Source: a virus
DNA length: 37,430 nucleotides
IMG/VR virus record: IMGVR_UViG_3300022934_000064
Coordinates: 1-37,430 of that record
Direction: 5' to 3' (one strand)
How positions within the stretch are numbered: position 1 is the stretch's first letter; each line of letters starts with the position of its first letter. The notes under the pieces were generated by a model. That model was not told the DNA's origin, did no database searches, and saw only the letters and a list, made by a program, of their open reading frames with translations. Shown piece after piece: positions 20,510-30,649 of this stretch. Position numbers and translations under genes: made by a program.

Positions 20510-21628
20510 ATGTCAGGACCAGGAAATATACAGACTATACCCGCAAATGCACCTTCACCAATACAAGCAGTTGGACAAGCAACACAAAATTTAGCGACCA
20601 ATATTACAAAACCAGGATACAATCCAACATTTAGTAATATAACACCTATGCCTACTATAGGTGCAGGTGGTGGTAAGGGCGGACAACCAACAGTCCAACC
20701 TATAGCACAAGGTCAAACACTAAATACTAATCAATTAATTACTCCAAATGGACAACCAGCACCAACTGGTGGTGTAGTAGCAAAACCTTACATACCTACA
20801 CCATTTCAAGGTGGTGTTCCAACAAATATAAATCAAGCGGCAGCACAATCTGTTAGAGGTGCTATGCAAGGAACTTCAGAGGCAATGGGTTACCAACCAC
20901 AGATGGTTGGAACTTCTGCATTAACACCTATGGTAGGAACTAATACACTAGCAAGAACTAATATGGCGGCATATATGAATCCGTATGAAAGTCAAGTTGT
21001 TGGTTCCGCACTTGGTGATATTGAAAGACAAAGAAAATTACAAGAACAGCAAACTTCTACTGCTGCACAAAGAGCAGGTGCATTTGGTGGTTCAAGACAT
21101 GGTGTTGCACAAGCAGAAACTAATAGAGCATTTGCAGAACAAGCGGCACAAACAGCGGCAGGTTTAAGACAAGCAGGTTATACACAAGCACAAGGTATGG
21201 CACAAGCAGACTTGTCAAGACAACTACAAGCACAAGGTATGAACCAGAGTGCTGCACAGCAAACTGCACAAAGAATGTTAAATGCACAAATAGCAAACCA
21301 ACAAGCAGGACTTGCAGGTATGCAACAAAGATTAGGTGCATCAAACCAATTAGGTCAATTAGGAAATCTTGGTTTTGGTATGGGTCAAACTATATCTCAA
21401 AATATGCTACAGCAAGGTTTAATGCAACAGCAAATGAATCAAGCACTAATAGATGCAGCACAACAAAGATATGGTCAATATACTGGTTATCCTACTCAAG
21501 GTATTGGTTTACTATCAAGTGCGATTGGACAATCTCCAACTCCACAAACTACTACAACTAATAACCAGAAGGGTTTATTCGACTATGCTACATTGGCAGC
21601 AATGACTTATGCAGGAATGAATAGATAA
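20510..21628 (+). CDS. Gln/Ala-rich internal (ejection) protein
   Basis: A 372-residue protein with a low-complexity Pro/Gly/Thr N-terminal half. The C-terminal half contains YMNPYESQVVGSALGDIERQ, AGAFGGSRHGVAQAETNRAF, then a long Ala/Gln helix (QAQGMAQADLSRQLQAQG). The motifs N-P-Y-E, D-I-x-R-Q-R and A-G-A-F-G-G-S-R-x-G-V-A-x-A-E recur in ejection or tail-tube proteins of marine podoviruses. It likely leaves the head with the DNA. Confidence 0.65.
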   Translation: MSGPGNIQTIPANAPSPIQAVGQATQNLATNITKPGYNPTFSNITPMPTIGAGGGKGGQPTVQPIAQGQTLNTNQLITPNGQPAPTGGVVAKPYIPTPFQGGVPTNINQAAAQSVRGAMQGTSEAMGYQPQMVGTSALTPMVGTNTLARTNMAAYMNPYESQVVGSALGDIERQRKLQEQQTSTAAQRAGAFGGSRHGVAQAETNRAFAEQAAQTAAGLRQAGYTQAQGMAQADLSRQLQAQGMNQSAAQQTAQRMLNAQIANQQAGLAGMQQRLGASNQLGQLGNLGFGMGQTISQNMLQQGLMQQQMNQALIDAAQQRYGQYTGYPTQGIGLLSSAIGQSPTPQTTTTNNQKGLFDYATLAAMTYAGMNR

Positions 21629-22920
21629 TGGCACAATACAGCACACCTTTTTATGGCGGTTTTAGTGATGTTACTGCATTTGACCCATTAGAGTGGTTAA
21701 GAAGAAGAAACTTACAAAAACCTACTACACCAACTACACCTATAACTCCAACAGCACCTCAACCTTCTACAAGTGGTGATGATAGTTTCCCAGATGTAGG
21801 TAATGTTAGTGGTGATGGTTTATTAGGTTACAACCAAGCACAAGCAACTCAAGACTACTTAAAAGCGAGAGAGGATTACCCTACTGCATATAAATTAGCA
21901 ACTATGGCAGTTCCTGGTGTTGGTCTTTTAGATAACATAGCACAAGTTGGAATGGGTATTAATCCACTTGGTGATTTAACTGGTGTGGGTAATCAAACAT
22001 TTAGTAATTATCAAGGTTCTACTACATCAAGAGGCGACCCGTTTAGTGATAGAACTTTAACAAGAGACCAGTATAGTGCAGCATTAGCATCTTATAATCA
22101 AGATAAACAAGCAGGTATGCTAGACCCTAATCAAGACTGGGCAAGTTATTACAACGAATATACTGGTAAAGAACAAGCAAAAACTACGCCTACTCCATTA
22201 GGATATACATTTCCTTCTTGGTCGCCAGATAAAGTTCCTGCTTGGAGAAATAATTTAGAACCTTCTACTGCTAACCCACCTAGAACACAACCATTAGGTT
22301 TAGTAGATAAAGCAATAGGTTTAGCAAGTAATTGGTCTAACCCTGCTGCATCAACAGATACCTCTACATTGTCTGGTTCTACTGGAACTACAAATGCAAG
22401 TATTACAACTAATCAAGATGGTAGTTTAACATTCTCTAGTGATGAAACTGGTGATGTATCTGGAACAGACTATGGTGGTGGATACTCTGGTTGGGATTCA
22501 GGTTATGAAGGTGGTTATACTGGTGGCGGTGATGTTAATGGCGGTGAAATCGGTTATGAATCTCCAGATGGTGGTGATTCTGGTGGCGACTCTGGTGGTG
22601 GCGGTGGTTCTTATATCGCAACTGCTACAACTCAAGCATTAGGCGAAAATGGTCTGAAAGTTTTTGAAGATTGGAGAGATTATATGTTTAACGCTTTACC
22701 AACCTTTACGGCAACATTTGGGCGTTATAGAGCAACAGCACCTAAGATAGTAGAAGAAATTAATAAAAAAGATAACTCTAAAGAACTTTATAAAGAAATC
22801 TGGTCTAAACATTTAAAACCTATATACGATTTAATTAAAGTTGATAAAGATAGTAAGAAAGCACTAAAAGATTACAAAGTTATGGTGCGTGAACTAACTA
22901 ATAAATATTTAAAAGGGTAA
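21628..22920 (+). CDS. Virion protein with C-terminal CFI-box-like domain
   Basis: A 430-residue protein. Its N-terminal 60 residues are Pro/Thr-rich (KPTTPTTPITPTAP), the middle is Tyr/Asn/Trp-rich, then come a Gly/Asp spacer and from about residue 327 SYIATATTQALGENGLKVFE with FGRYRATAPKIVEEI. This end matches the CFI-box-CTERM type domain (FRD..., A-P-K-I), but the usual Cys-[FY]-I is Ser-Tyr-Ile here, so the cysteine is missing. It is next to ejection proteins and probably virion-associated. Confidence 0.6.
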   Translation: MAQYSTPFYGGFSDVTAFDPLEWLRRRNLQKPTTPTTPITPTAPQPSTSGDDSFPDVGNVSGDGLLGYNQAQATQDYLKAREDYPTAYKLATMAVPGVGLLDNIAQVGMGINPLGDLTGVGNQTFSNYQGSTTSRGDPFSDRTLTRDQYSAALASYNQDKQAGMLDPNQDWASYYNEYTGKEQAKTTPTPLGYTFPSWSPDKVPAWRNNLEPSTANPPRTQPLGLVDKAIGLASNWSNPAASTDTSTLSGSTGTTNASITTNQDGSLTFSSDETGDVSGTDYGGGYSGWDSGYEGGYTGGGDVNGGEIGYESPDGGDSGGDSGGGGGSYIATATTQALGENGLKVFEDWRDYMFNALPTFTATFGRYRATAPKIVEEINKKDNSKELYKEIWSKHLKPIYDLIKVDKDSKKALKDYKVMVRELTNKYLKG

Positions 22921-22923
22921 GTT

Positions 22924-24633
22924 ATGGCGAACTACTTTGAAAGAATACTAAGTGAACTTAGCAACTTGGGTCAAGATTCTAAGTCCACAGTCAGGGACAG
23001 TCAAATGCTACAAGGTTTGCTAGGTATGATGACTACCGATAATCAACCACCAGTCTATGATAAGTCAAGATACGCTACTACAGAAAGCGTGGTAAGTAAT
23101 AGAGCACCTTTAGATGTTGTATCACAAAGGGGTTTCCAAGAATATGTAGTTCCTAATAATGGAAAAATAGTAGAAATGTCCCCTCTTGCTGAACAATATA
23201 CTGATAAAAATTTAGTAGTGCCTGGTTATACACCAAGAATGCCTGCAATAGATGAAGACCAAGCAAAAGATGAAATGGAAGCAGGTCTTATAGATAACAC
23301 TATGAAAAACCTAGCGAATATTCCAGAAGAAGGAACAGCAGAAGGTTATGCACAACATATCTTAAATAATATGAGTGATGTAGGTAGTGCTATTAGAGGT
23401 TTAAGTCCATTTGGTTTTACTAGCGACAGACAAGAAAGAACAAATGCACAACAAAATACTGTTAAAGATATTGAAGCAAGTGAAGAAACTAAATTAAGTA
23501 ATGAAGGACAAGTGCCAGAGTTACCAGTTGAAGCAATTAAAGATTCTGCCAATAAAGTAGTTCAAACATCAGCAGATGTAGAGAAAGGTTTAGAAGAAGC
23601 ACTAACCAATGCCGATAATCAAAGAATCCAGATGGAGAAAGAATTTGATAAGGCAGAAAAAGAAGAAATGAATATTGCTGATGCCGAAGAAGAAGGATTA
23701 CTTGGTAGTTTTGGAACAGCGGCAAAGAACTATCTAAATGATAGAGAAAATATGCTTAATCTTGCAATGGCATTTAATAGTATGCGAGATAAACCAGATG
23801 CTGCATTAACAAGTCATTTAAGTAAGCAAATTGAAAAGATAAGAGAGCGTAAAGGTGGTAGTGCTACAGTAGCACACCTAAGAGATTTAGCACTTAAAAC
23901 AGATAATCCTAGATTAAAAGCAAAATATACTCAAGCGGCAGATATGGCAGAAAAAATGCCTACTATGGCGAAAGATATTTATAAAAATGTTCTTAAAGAT
24001 ACTAACGAATTTAGTGATAAGCAGTTTGATAAAACACAGAAACTAAGAAAAGAGTTTACTGGTAATAAATCAATTAAAGACTTTAAAGACCAAGATGCTG
24101 CATTTGGGCGTATTGTAAGTTCTGCTAAACCTAGAGAAATAAATGGCAAGGTTTATTACTCTGGTGCATCAGACTTAGCACTTATCTTTAACTATATGAA
24201 AGTTCTCGATCCTGGTTCTGTTGTAAGAGAATCAGAATTTAGAAGTGCTGAACAAGCAAAAGCATGGTTAAGAGATACAGAAGCAGAAGGCGTTTTTAGT
24301 GTACCACCAGAAGTTAAAAGACAAATTGATAAAGCAACAACGGGTGCATTCTTAACACCTACACAAAGAAATGAGTTTGTATCTAAAGCGGCAGACTTAT
24401 ACGAGGGTGCTTTAAAGGGTTATGATGATGCTATTAAAGATTACACTAGAATTGCAGAATATAGTGATTTACCAGTAGATATAGTATTACCACAATCTGG
24501 TGCTGTTAATAGAAACTTTGTTCAGATGAGTAATGTTACTAAAGATTTATCACCAGAAGCAAAAGCACAGTTTGAAAAATTACCTTATGTTGAAAAATTA
24601 ATGGCAATTAGGCAAGCAGGATTATCACGATAG
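22924..24633 (+). CDS. Large internal virion (ejection) protein
   Basis: A 569-residue helical, acidic protein. The N-terminus (MANYFERILSELSNLGQDSK) and acidic middle (VEKGLEEALTNADNQRIQME) precede a C-terminal domain (about 400-500) with VYYSGASDLALIFNYMKVLD and SVVRESEFRSAEQAKAW, a pattern recurring in phage DNA-transfer proteins. It probably sits inside the head and crosses the envelope during infection. Confidence 0.65.
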   Translation: MANYFERILSELSNLGQDSKSTVRDSQMLQGLLGMMTTDNQPPVYDKSRYATTESVVSNRAPLDVVSQRGFQEYVVPNNGKIVEMSPLAEQYTDKNLVVPGYTPRMPAIDEDQAKDEMEAGLIDNTMKNLANIPEEGTAEGYAQHILNNMSDVGSAIRGLSPFGFTSDRQERTNAQQNTVKDIEASEETKLSNEGQVPELPVEAIKDSANKVVQTSADVEKGLEEALTNADNQRIQMEKEFDKAEKEEMNIADAEEEGLLGSFGTAAKNYLNDRENMLNLAMAFNSMRDKPDAALTSHLSKQIEKIRERKGGSATVAHLRDLALKTDNPRLKAKYTQAADMAEKMPTMAKDIYKNVLKDTNEFSDKQFDKTQKLRKEFTGNKSIKDFKDQDAAFGRIVSSAKPREINGKVYYSGASDLALIFNYMKVLDPGSVVRESEFRSAEQAKAWLRDTEAEGVFSVPPEVKRQIDKATTGAFLTPTQRNEFVSKAADLYEGALKGYDDAIKDYTRIAEYSDLPVDIVLPQSGAVNRNFVQMSNVTKDLSPEAKAQFEKLPYVEKLMAIRQAGLSR

Positions 24634-24641
24634 GAAAGACT

Positions 24642-26219
24642 ATGCCAACACTAGAAGAAATACTACAAGCACAGATTGCAAGTCAAGCACCAACAACATC
24701 ACCTATTCCAACAGAAGGTGATACAGATATACCACAACCACAAACTGAGTTCTATCAAGAGCAACAGCAGTTAGCAGAAACCAACCCATTCAGACAAATG
24801 GGTGAAAGTGCAGCAGAAGATGATGTATTAGGTGTTTCTACAGCAGGTCTTACTACTTTTAATGATGCAGGACAAGATGAGTTAAGAGGTCAATTCTTTC
24901 AAGGTTTAACATTTGGTCTATCTGATGAAATAGAAGCGGCAAAGAACTCTGTATTTAGTGGTAATAGTTACGATTCAGAATTAAATAGTATTCGTGCTAG
25001 TGCAGAAAGTTTTAAGAAAAACGAACCAATATCTGCCACAGTAGCAGAATTAACTGGTGCTATTTCTAACCCTGCTTATATGGCAAAAGTGCCACAAGCA
25101 TTGAGTAAGTTATCTCCAGTATCACAAGCAATGATTAAAGGTGGAACTGGTGGATTTCTTTATGGTGCAGGAACAAGTGAAGGTAATGTAGTTGAAAGAT
25201 TACAAGATGGTGCTGTAATGGCAATACCAAGTGCTTTATTTGCAGGTGGTGTTACCAAGATTGTTAATAAACTAGGTAATAAGACTGTCGATAATGCTTT
25301 ACAAGCAACAGATAGTGCTACTACAGTTCAGACTTTAAAGACTGCACAAGATAAAGCATATAAAGTATTAGATGAAAGCACTACTCTATTTACACCGAAA
25401 GATATGAATAGAGTTAGACAAATGGCAAATGCACAAGCACAAGAAATCGGTTATGTTGGAACAGTAGATAACCCTCTTAAAGCAATGACACACCCTATTC
25501 TTGCTAAATCTTTTTCATACCTTAATACTTTAAAGAAACAAACATTATCTCTTAAGCAAACTGAAAATATTAGACGAGTGCTAAAAGACAATGCAAGTCA
25601 AGCATATAGAAGTGGTGCTAAAGATGAATATCGTGCTATTAAAGGTATGATTGATGACTTAGATGATATGGTGAATACTAAATTAGCACAAGAAGGTAGT
25701 GATTCTATTGCCGCTGCAAGATTAGCACACCAAAGATACGCTAAAGTTAGAGATTTAGATGAAGCATTACAACAAGCAAAGACTAGAGCAACAACTACTG
25801 GTACTGGCGGTAATGTAGAAAATCAAATGCGACAAGCAGTTGCTAGAATTTTAAGAAAGAAAAACATTAATCAGTTATACTCACCGAAAGAGCAAGAAAT
25901 GATGCGTAAATTCGCAGAGGGTGGATTGAAAAGAGATGCTTATAGATTAATTGGTAAGTTATCTCCCACAGATAATGGTTTAATGACTGCTTTACAGATT
26001 GGTGCTGCAGCATACGACCCTACATTTATGCTTACAGCAGGTATGGGTTGGGCAGCAAAATACTTTGGTAAAAAAGTAACTGCAAAAGATGCAGATAAAC
26101 TATTAATGAATATCGGTGGAATCAATCAACCAGTTAGACAAGCAGTCCAAACAACTAATAGAACTGCTACAGTAACACCAAGTGGTATAGAAGGTTTACT
26201 TAACTTCGTTGGACAATAG
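24642..26219 (+). CDS. Internal virion protein with hydrophobic segments
   Basis: A 525-residue protein. It starts with a Pro/Gln/Thr-rich disordered region (residues 1-60), then FFQGLTFGLSDEIEA, Gly-rich hydrophobic stretches (AMIKGGTGGFLYGAGTSEG; AVMAIPSALFAGG; about 160-205), a basic coiled coil (LKQTENIRRVLKDNASQAYR), and a second hydrophobic stretch (GLMTALQIGAAAYDPTFM). Such Ala/Gly membrane-active pieces fit ejection proteins that make a channel. No lysozyme-type motif found, so it does not explain cell-wall lysis. Confidence 0.55.
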   Translation: MPTLEEILQAQIASQAPTTSPIPTEGDTDIPQPQTEFYQEQQQLAETNPFRQMGESAAEDDVLGVSTAGLTTFNDAGQDELRGQFFQGLTFGLSDEIEAAKNSVFSGNSYDSELNSIRASAESFKKNEPISATVAELTGAISNPAYMAKVPQALSKLSPVSQAMIKGGTGGFLYGAGTSEGNVVERLQDGAVMAIPSALFAGGVTKIVNKLGNKTVDNALQATDSATTVQTLKTAQDKAYKVLDESTTLFTPKDMNRVRQMANAQAQEIGYVGTVDNPLKAMTHPILAKSFSYLNTLKKQTLSLKQTENIRRVLKDNASQAYRSGAKDEYRAIKGMIDDLDDMVNTKLAQEGSDSIAAARLAHQRYAKVRDLDEALQQAKTRATTTGTGGNVENQMRQAVARILRKKNINQLYSPKEQEMMRKFAEGGLKRDAYRLIGKLSPTDNGLMTALQIGAAAYDPTFMLTAGMGWAAKYFGKKVTAKDADKLLMNIGGINQPVRQAVQTTNRTATVTPSGIEGLLNFVGQ

Positions 26220-26227
26220 GAATAGAT

Positions 26228-28333
26228 ATGGCAAAACCAGAAAAGATGGATGAAGGGCAGATTCAAAATATTGCTAGTAATGCAGTTGCAGATGCTATTG
26301 ATTTTGTAGAATCTGAGATTGTTTCTAATCGTCTTAAATCACAAAGATACTTTGATGGTGAAACTGATATTGGTGAAGAAGAAGGTCGCTCTAAGATTGT
26401 AGCAACTAAAGTAAGAGATACAGTTAGAGCAATTAAACCCTCTTTAATGAGAGTGTTCTTAACTAGCGAGAATCCAGTAGAGTATGTTCCTAGAGGTATT
26501 GAAGATGTTGCTATGGCAGAACAAGCAACTAAGTTTGCACATTATAAGTTCCAAGAAGTAAACGGATACAGATTACTAAATGATGCTTTTCATGATGCTT
26601 TAGTTAAAAAAACTGGCATATTGAAAGTTTATTGGGAAAACTATTCTGATGCTGAGGTCTATGATTATGACAATCTAACCGAAGAAGAATATCAAATGCT
26701 TAAAAGCGAAGATGATATTGAAATCGTAGAAGAAACTAAAGAAACATCTATTGAGATTGACGAATTTGGACTAGAAGTCGAAAAAGGCAGAAGAACTTGT
26801 AAAGTTGTTAGAAGAACAGAAAAAGGCAAATTATGTGTCGAATCTGTCCCACCAGAAGAATTTTATGTCGATAGAAGTGCTAAATCTATAGAAGATGCCT
26901 ATGTAGTAGCACATAAAAGAGAAATGACTGTCGCTGAACTGGTAAATATGGGTTATGACTTTGACTTTATATCTAATCTATCTGGTTCTAGTATTGACGA
27001 TACTTTCTCAGAAGCAGAGCAATTTGAAAGAACGGGTTATGCAGAGATTGACGAAGAAGAAAGATTTGACCCGTCTATGAAACTAATAGAGGTTACAGAA
27101 GCATATATGAAAATAGATGTATATGGAACTGGCGAACCTCTTATGCACAGAATCTTAATGGGTGGTGGTAGAAGCACTATTATTGACTATGAACCTTATA
27201 GCGAAATTCCGTTTGCTGTATTTGAAGTAGACCCAGAACCACATACATTCTTTGGTCGCTCTGTTGCTGATTTAATTATGAATGACCAAGATTCTTCTAC
27301 AGCAATGCTTAGAGGTGTTTTAGATAATGTCGCTTTAGTTAATAACCCTGCTATAGATGTAGTAGAAGGTCAAGCAAACATAGACGATATTCTAAATAAC
27401 GAGATTGGTGCTATTCGTAGAGTTAAGACACAAGGTGCTATACAAGCAAATCCGATTCCGTTTGTAGCAGGTCAAACATTATCTGCTATTCAATATATGG
27501 ACTTACAAACAGAAGCAAAGACTGGCGTTACAAAAGCATCAGTAGGATTAGACCCAGATGCTTTAGCAAATCAAACTGCAACTGGTGCACAGATAACAGC
27601 ACAAGCAGGGGCAGGACAAATTGAGGTAATGGCAAGAAATCTTGCAGAGGGTGGCATGAAGCGTTTATTTAAACTACTTCTTAAACTATTTGTAGAAAAT
27701 AGTGATGAACAAGAAATAATGCGTTTAAATGGACAATATGTGCCAATAGACCCTCGTTCTTGGCATACAGATATGGATGTTAGTGTTAATGTCGGTATCG
27801 GTATGGGTAAAGATGAGATGAAACAAATGGCATTAAATCAAGCATTACAAATGCAAATGCAAATATTTCAAGGATATGGACCACAAAATGGTTTGGTTAC
27901 ATTAACTGGTATTAGAAATACTTTAGGTGATTTATTAGCGTTAGCAGGTGTTAAGAACACAGATAGATACTTTAACCCAATGACACCAGAGCAAGAGCAA
28001 ATGCTACTACAACAGCAACAACAAATGGCGGCACAAAATCCACCAGTTGACCCGAATCAAGCATTAGCACAAGCACAAGTTGAAGTAGAAAATATAAGAG
28101 CGCAATCTAGGGCACAGACAGATATGCTTAAAGCACAAATAGATGCACAGAAAGCAATCGCACAAGATGATAGAGAGCGTGATAAGATGGACCAAGAATT
28201 ACTAATCAAGGCAGCAGAAGTCGTAGGTAAATACGGAACTGCTGTAGATGTAGAAAAGATTAAGCAGATGCAAGAAGAACCAAGATACCCTGATTTATCA
28301 CCGACACAAGCGGTGCAACAAGGTGGTTTCTAA
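26228..28333 (+). CDS. Portal protein (P22-like)
   Basis: A 701-residue protein, close to the length of the P22 portal. The first part has FDGETDIGEEEGRSKIVATK and VRDTVRAIKPSLMRVFL, then FEVDPEPHTFFGRSVADLIM, NDQDSSTAMLRGVLDNVALV, and QTEAKTGVTKASVGLDPDAL, with a Gln-rich coiled C-terminal barrel (QEQMLLQQQQQMAAQ). This matches P22-type portal family PF16510. The dodecameric ring would sit at one capsid vertex. In this genome it follows the ejection genes instead of terL, an unusual order. Confidence 0.93.
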   Translation: MAKPEKMDEGQIQNIASNAVADAIDFVESEIVSNRLKSQRYFDGETDIGEEEGRSKIVATKVRDTVRAIKPSLMRVFLTSENPVEYVPRGIEDVAMAEQATKFAHYKFQEVNGYRLLNDAFHDALVKKTGILKVYWENYSDAEVYDYDNLTEEEYQMLKSEDDIEIVEETKETSIEIDEFGLEVEKGRRTCKVVRRTEKGKLCVESVPPEEFYVDRSAKSIEDAYVVAHKREMTVAELVNMGYDFDFISNLSGSSIDDTFSEAEQFERTGYAEIDEEERFDPSMKLIEVTEAYMKIDVYGTGEPLMHRILMGGGRSTIIDYEPYSEIPFAVFEVDPEPHTFFGRSVADLIMNDQDSSTAMLRGVLDNVALVNNPAIDVVEGQANIDDILNNEIGAIRRVKTQGAIQANPIPFVAGQTLSAIQYMDLQTEAKTGVTKASVGLDPDALANQTATGAQITAQAGAGQIEVMARNLAEGGMKRLFKLLLKLFVENSDEQEIMRLNGQYVPIDPRSWHTDMDVSVNVGIGMGKDEMKQMALNQALQMQMQIFQGYGPQNGLVTLTGIRNTLGDLLALAGVKNTDRYFNPMTPEQEQMLLQQQQQMAAQNPPVDPNQALAQAQVEVENIRAQSRAQTDMLKAQIDAQKAIAQDDRERDKMDQELLIKAAEVVGKYGTAVDVEKIKQMQEEPRYPDLSPTQAVQQGGF

Positions 28334-28564
28334 ATGAATAAAAAAGATAAAGCAAATGCTTATAAGAGATTACTTAATGACGATACTTTTAAATTAGTAT
28401 TAGAAGAAGTAAGGGAAGGGCAAGTTGGTGTCTTTCTTAATCCTAACTCCATAGGAGAGGATAGAGAAAAAGCACATAACATAGTAATTGCTCTACAGAG
28501 TGTTGTTGATTATATGGACGGTGTTATCGCTAGTGATATAATTGACGACAGAAAAAAACAATAA
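28334..28564 (+). CDS. Small protein downstream of portal (76 aa)
   Basis: Charged, helical protein (MNKKDKANAYKRLLNDDTFK, then IVIALQSVVDYMDGVI). It starts immediately after the portal stop and ends 18 nt before the scaffold gene, so it belongs to the head module. May assist prohead assembly; no family recognised. Confidence 0.6.
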   Translation: MNKKDKANAYKRLLNDDTFKLVLEEVREGQVGVFLNPNSIGEDREKAHNIVIALQSVVDYMDGVIASDIIDDRKKQ

Positions 28565-28582
28565 TAGGGGGACAGCACCGAT

Positions 28583-29593
28583 ATGGAATCGACTGAAACT
28601 ACAAACCAATCTTTAAGTATTGAAGATGCGGTGCAAGGTTTAATTGCACCAACCGAAGAAGCAATAGAAAATATTGAGGAAGAAACTCAGGCAACAGAAG
28701 TAGAAACTGAAGAAGTAGAAGCAACTGCTGAGTCTGATATAGAGGATATTGCCGATTCAGACGAAACTGATGAAGAAGTCGAGGAGATTGAAGCATCAGC
28801 AGAGGACGAAATAGATAACGACTATGAAGAAGATGCCGTTCAAGACAGTAACGAGGAACTTATCGCTGTAAAAGTAGATGGGCAAATCCGTGAAGTTACC
28901 TTAGATGAACTAAAGCAAGGATATAGTGGTCAAGAATATGTCCAGAAAGGTATGCAAGATGCAGCAAATCAGCGTAAAGAAGCAGAAGCGGTGTATCAAG
29001 CATTATTGGCGGATAGACAGCAAGTCGGTCAACTGCTACAGCAAATGCAAGAAGGTAATTTTGCTAAAGCACCAGAAGAACCAAGTAAAGAACTTTTTGA
29101 TACTGACCCAATAGGGTATATGGAAGAAAAGATGAAATACGAGGAGAAACTTAAAGAATATAATGCACAAATGCAACAAGTTGAGCAAGTGATGAAACAA
29201 CAAACACAAGCACAACAAACTGCAAAACAAGCATATATGAAATCTGAAATGGAAGAACTAACTAAGGTAATCCCAGAATTTGGCGACCCTAAGAAAGCAG
29301 AAACCATTAAGAATAAGTTATTAACAAGTGGTGCTAAATACTATGGGTATCAGGCGAATGAGATAGGTCAAGTGATGGACCATAGAGCAATAAGAGTCTT
29401 AAATGATGCTATTAAATATAGAGAAATCATGGAAGGCAAAAACAAAGCGGCAACTAAAACCACTGGTAAGCGTGTCGTTAAAGCAGGTGCTAAGAAAGTT
29501 GATGATTCTGTTAAAAAAGCCCGTCAAAAGCAAATGGCAAAACTTAAACAAACTGGCAGCATAAATGATGCTATAAGTTTAATGTTCAAATAG
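28583..29593 (+). CDS. Capsid scaffolding protein
   Basis: A 336-residue protein. Residues 10-95 are very acidic (long Glu/Asp runs), 95-130 hold a folded DELKQGYSGQEYVQKGMQDA segment, 140-215 a Gln/Lys coiled coil (QQVGQLLQQMQEGNFAKAPE), and the end is basic (KRVVKAGAKKVDDSVKKARQ). Acidic N-terminus, coiled-coil centre and basic C-terminal capsid-binding part, located directly before the major capsid gene, fit a scaffold. Confidence 0.85.
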   Translation: MESTETTNQSLSIEDAVQGLIAPTEEAIENIEEETQATEVETEEVEATAESDIEDIADSDETDEEVEEIEASAEDEIDNDYEEDAVQDSNEELIAVKVDGQIREVTLDELKQGYSGQEYVQKGMQDAANQRKEAEAVYQALLADRQQVGQLLQQMQEGNFAKAPEEPSKELFDTDPIGYMEEKMKYEEKLKEYNAQMQQVEQVMKQQTQAQQTAKQAYMKSEMEELTKVIPEFGDPKKAETIKNKLLTSGAKYYGYQANEIGQVMDHRAIRVLNDAIKYREIMEGKNKAATKTTGKRVVKAGAKKVDDSVKKARQKQMAKLKQTGSINDAISLMFK

Positions 29594-29617
29594 TTAAATT
29601 TTTTAGGAGAAGTCAAA

Positions 29618-30598
29618 ATGGCACAACCAAGTAATACTTTCGATTCTTATGATGCGGAAGGAATTAGGGAAGACCTAGAGAATGTTATCTACAACATCTC
29701 TCCAGAAGAAACTCCCTTTTATTCTAATACACAAAAAGTAAAAGCAACTAACACATTCCACGAATGGCAGACAGATACTCTAAGAGCATCTACTACTAAC
29801 GCTCATATCGAGGGTGATGATACAACTGCAGAAGCAAGAACTGCAACTACAAGATTAGGTAACTATACTCAAATCTTTAAAAACGCAGTAGTTATTCCTG
29901 ATACTGATTCAGGTCTTGATAAAGCAGGTCGTTCTACAGAAATTGCATATCAAACACTAAAGATTGCTAAAGAGCAAAAACTAGATATTGAGAAAGCACT
30001 TTTCGATAACAATGCTATGGTAGCAGGTGATGGTTCAACTGCTAGAGAACTAGGTGGTGCACCTTGTTTCTTAATTACTAATACTGATTTTGAAACTGGT
30101 GGAACTACAGCAGGTGCTAACCCTACTACAAACAAAGGTGATACTGCAAGAACTGACTCATCAGCAGATGGTCAAACTGCATTCTCACAAACTAAGTTTG
30201 ATACAGTAATGCAATCAATTTGGGAAGAAGGTGGAAACCCAGATAGAGTATATCTTTCTGCATTCCAAATGAATAAAGCACTTTCTTTTACTGGTATGAA
30301 CAATCAGCGTTCTACTATTGGTACTTCTGTTGGTGGTACAAACGCAGTAGTTAATGCTATTGATGTTTATGTTACTCCTTGGGGTACAGTAGAATTCAAT
30401 CCTACTCGTGAAAACAGAAGTAGAGATGTATTCATTATGCAAGATGATATGTGGGCAATCGGTGTTCTTAGACCTACTAAGAATGTTGCACTTGCTAAAA
30501 CTGGTGATTCAGAGAAGCGTCAAATCACAACTGAATTGACTCTTGTTTGTAAGAACGAGAAAGCAAACGGTATCATTGCTGATAACACAACTTCATAA
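29618..30598 (+). CDS. Major capsid protein (SU10/DUF5309-like)
   Basis: A 326-residue protein with the HK97-fold SU10-like pattern: MAQPSNTFDSYDAEGIREDL, VIYNISPEETPFYSNTQKVK, FHEWQTDTLRAST, AVVIPDTDSGLDKAGRST and the C-terminal VTPWGTVEFNPTRENRSRDV, MQDDMWAIGVLRPTKN. The TAGGAG site is strong and the gene is followed by a hairpin (30610-30649), consistent with high expression and stable mRNA. It belongs to the DUF5309 / SU10 major capsid family. Confidence 0.9.
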   Translation: MAQPSNTFDSYDAEGIREDLENVIYNISPEETPFYSNTQKVKATNTFHEWQTDTLRASTTNAHIEGDDTTAEARTATTRLGNYTQIFKNAVVIPDTDSGLDKAGRSTEIAYQTLKIAKEQKLDIEKALFDNNAMVAGDGSTARELGGAPCFLITNTDFETGGTTAGANPTTNKGDTARTDSSADGQTAFSQTKFDTVMQSIWEEGGNPDRVYLSAFQMNKALSFTGMNNQRSTIGTSVGGTNAVVNAIDVYVTPWGTVEFNPTRENRSRDVFIMQDDMWAIGVLRPTKNVALAKTGDSEKRQITTELTLVCKNEKANGIIADNTTS

Positions 30599-30609
30599 TA
30601 GAGGTTAAA

Positions 30610-30649
30610 TAGTGAGAGGGGGGTTTGTGAACAACTTACCCTCTCATTA
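30610..30649 (+). terminator. Strong hairpin after the major capsid gene
   Basis: TAGTGAGAGGG (30610-30620) pairs with CCCTCTCATTA (30639-30649) with one G-U pair, around an 18-nt loop. No T-run follows, so it may be a Rho-aided terminator, an RNA-processing or mRNA-stability hairpin. The next gene starts 11 nt later. Confidence 0.6.

Noticed and set aside
20985-21344. Other-frame open readings inside the Gln/Ala-rich gene
   Set aside because: Low-complexity codons (CAA, GCA) leave other frames open by chance; composition is not protein-like.
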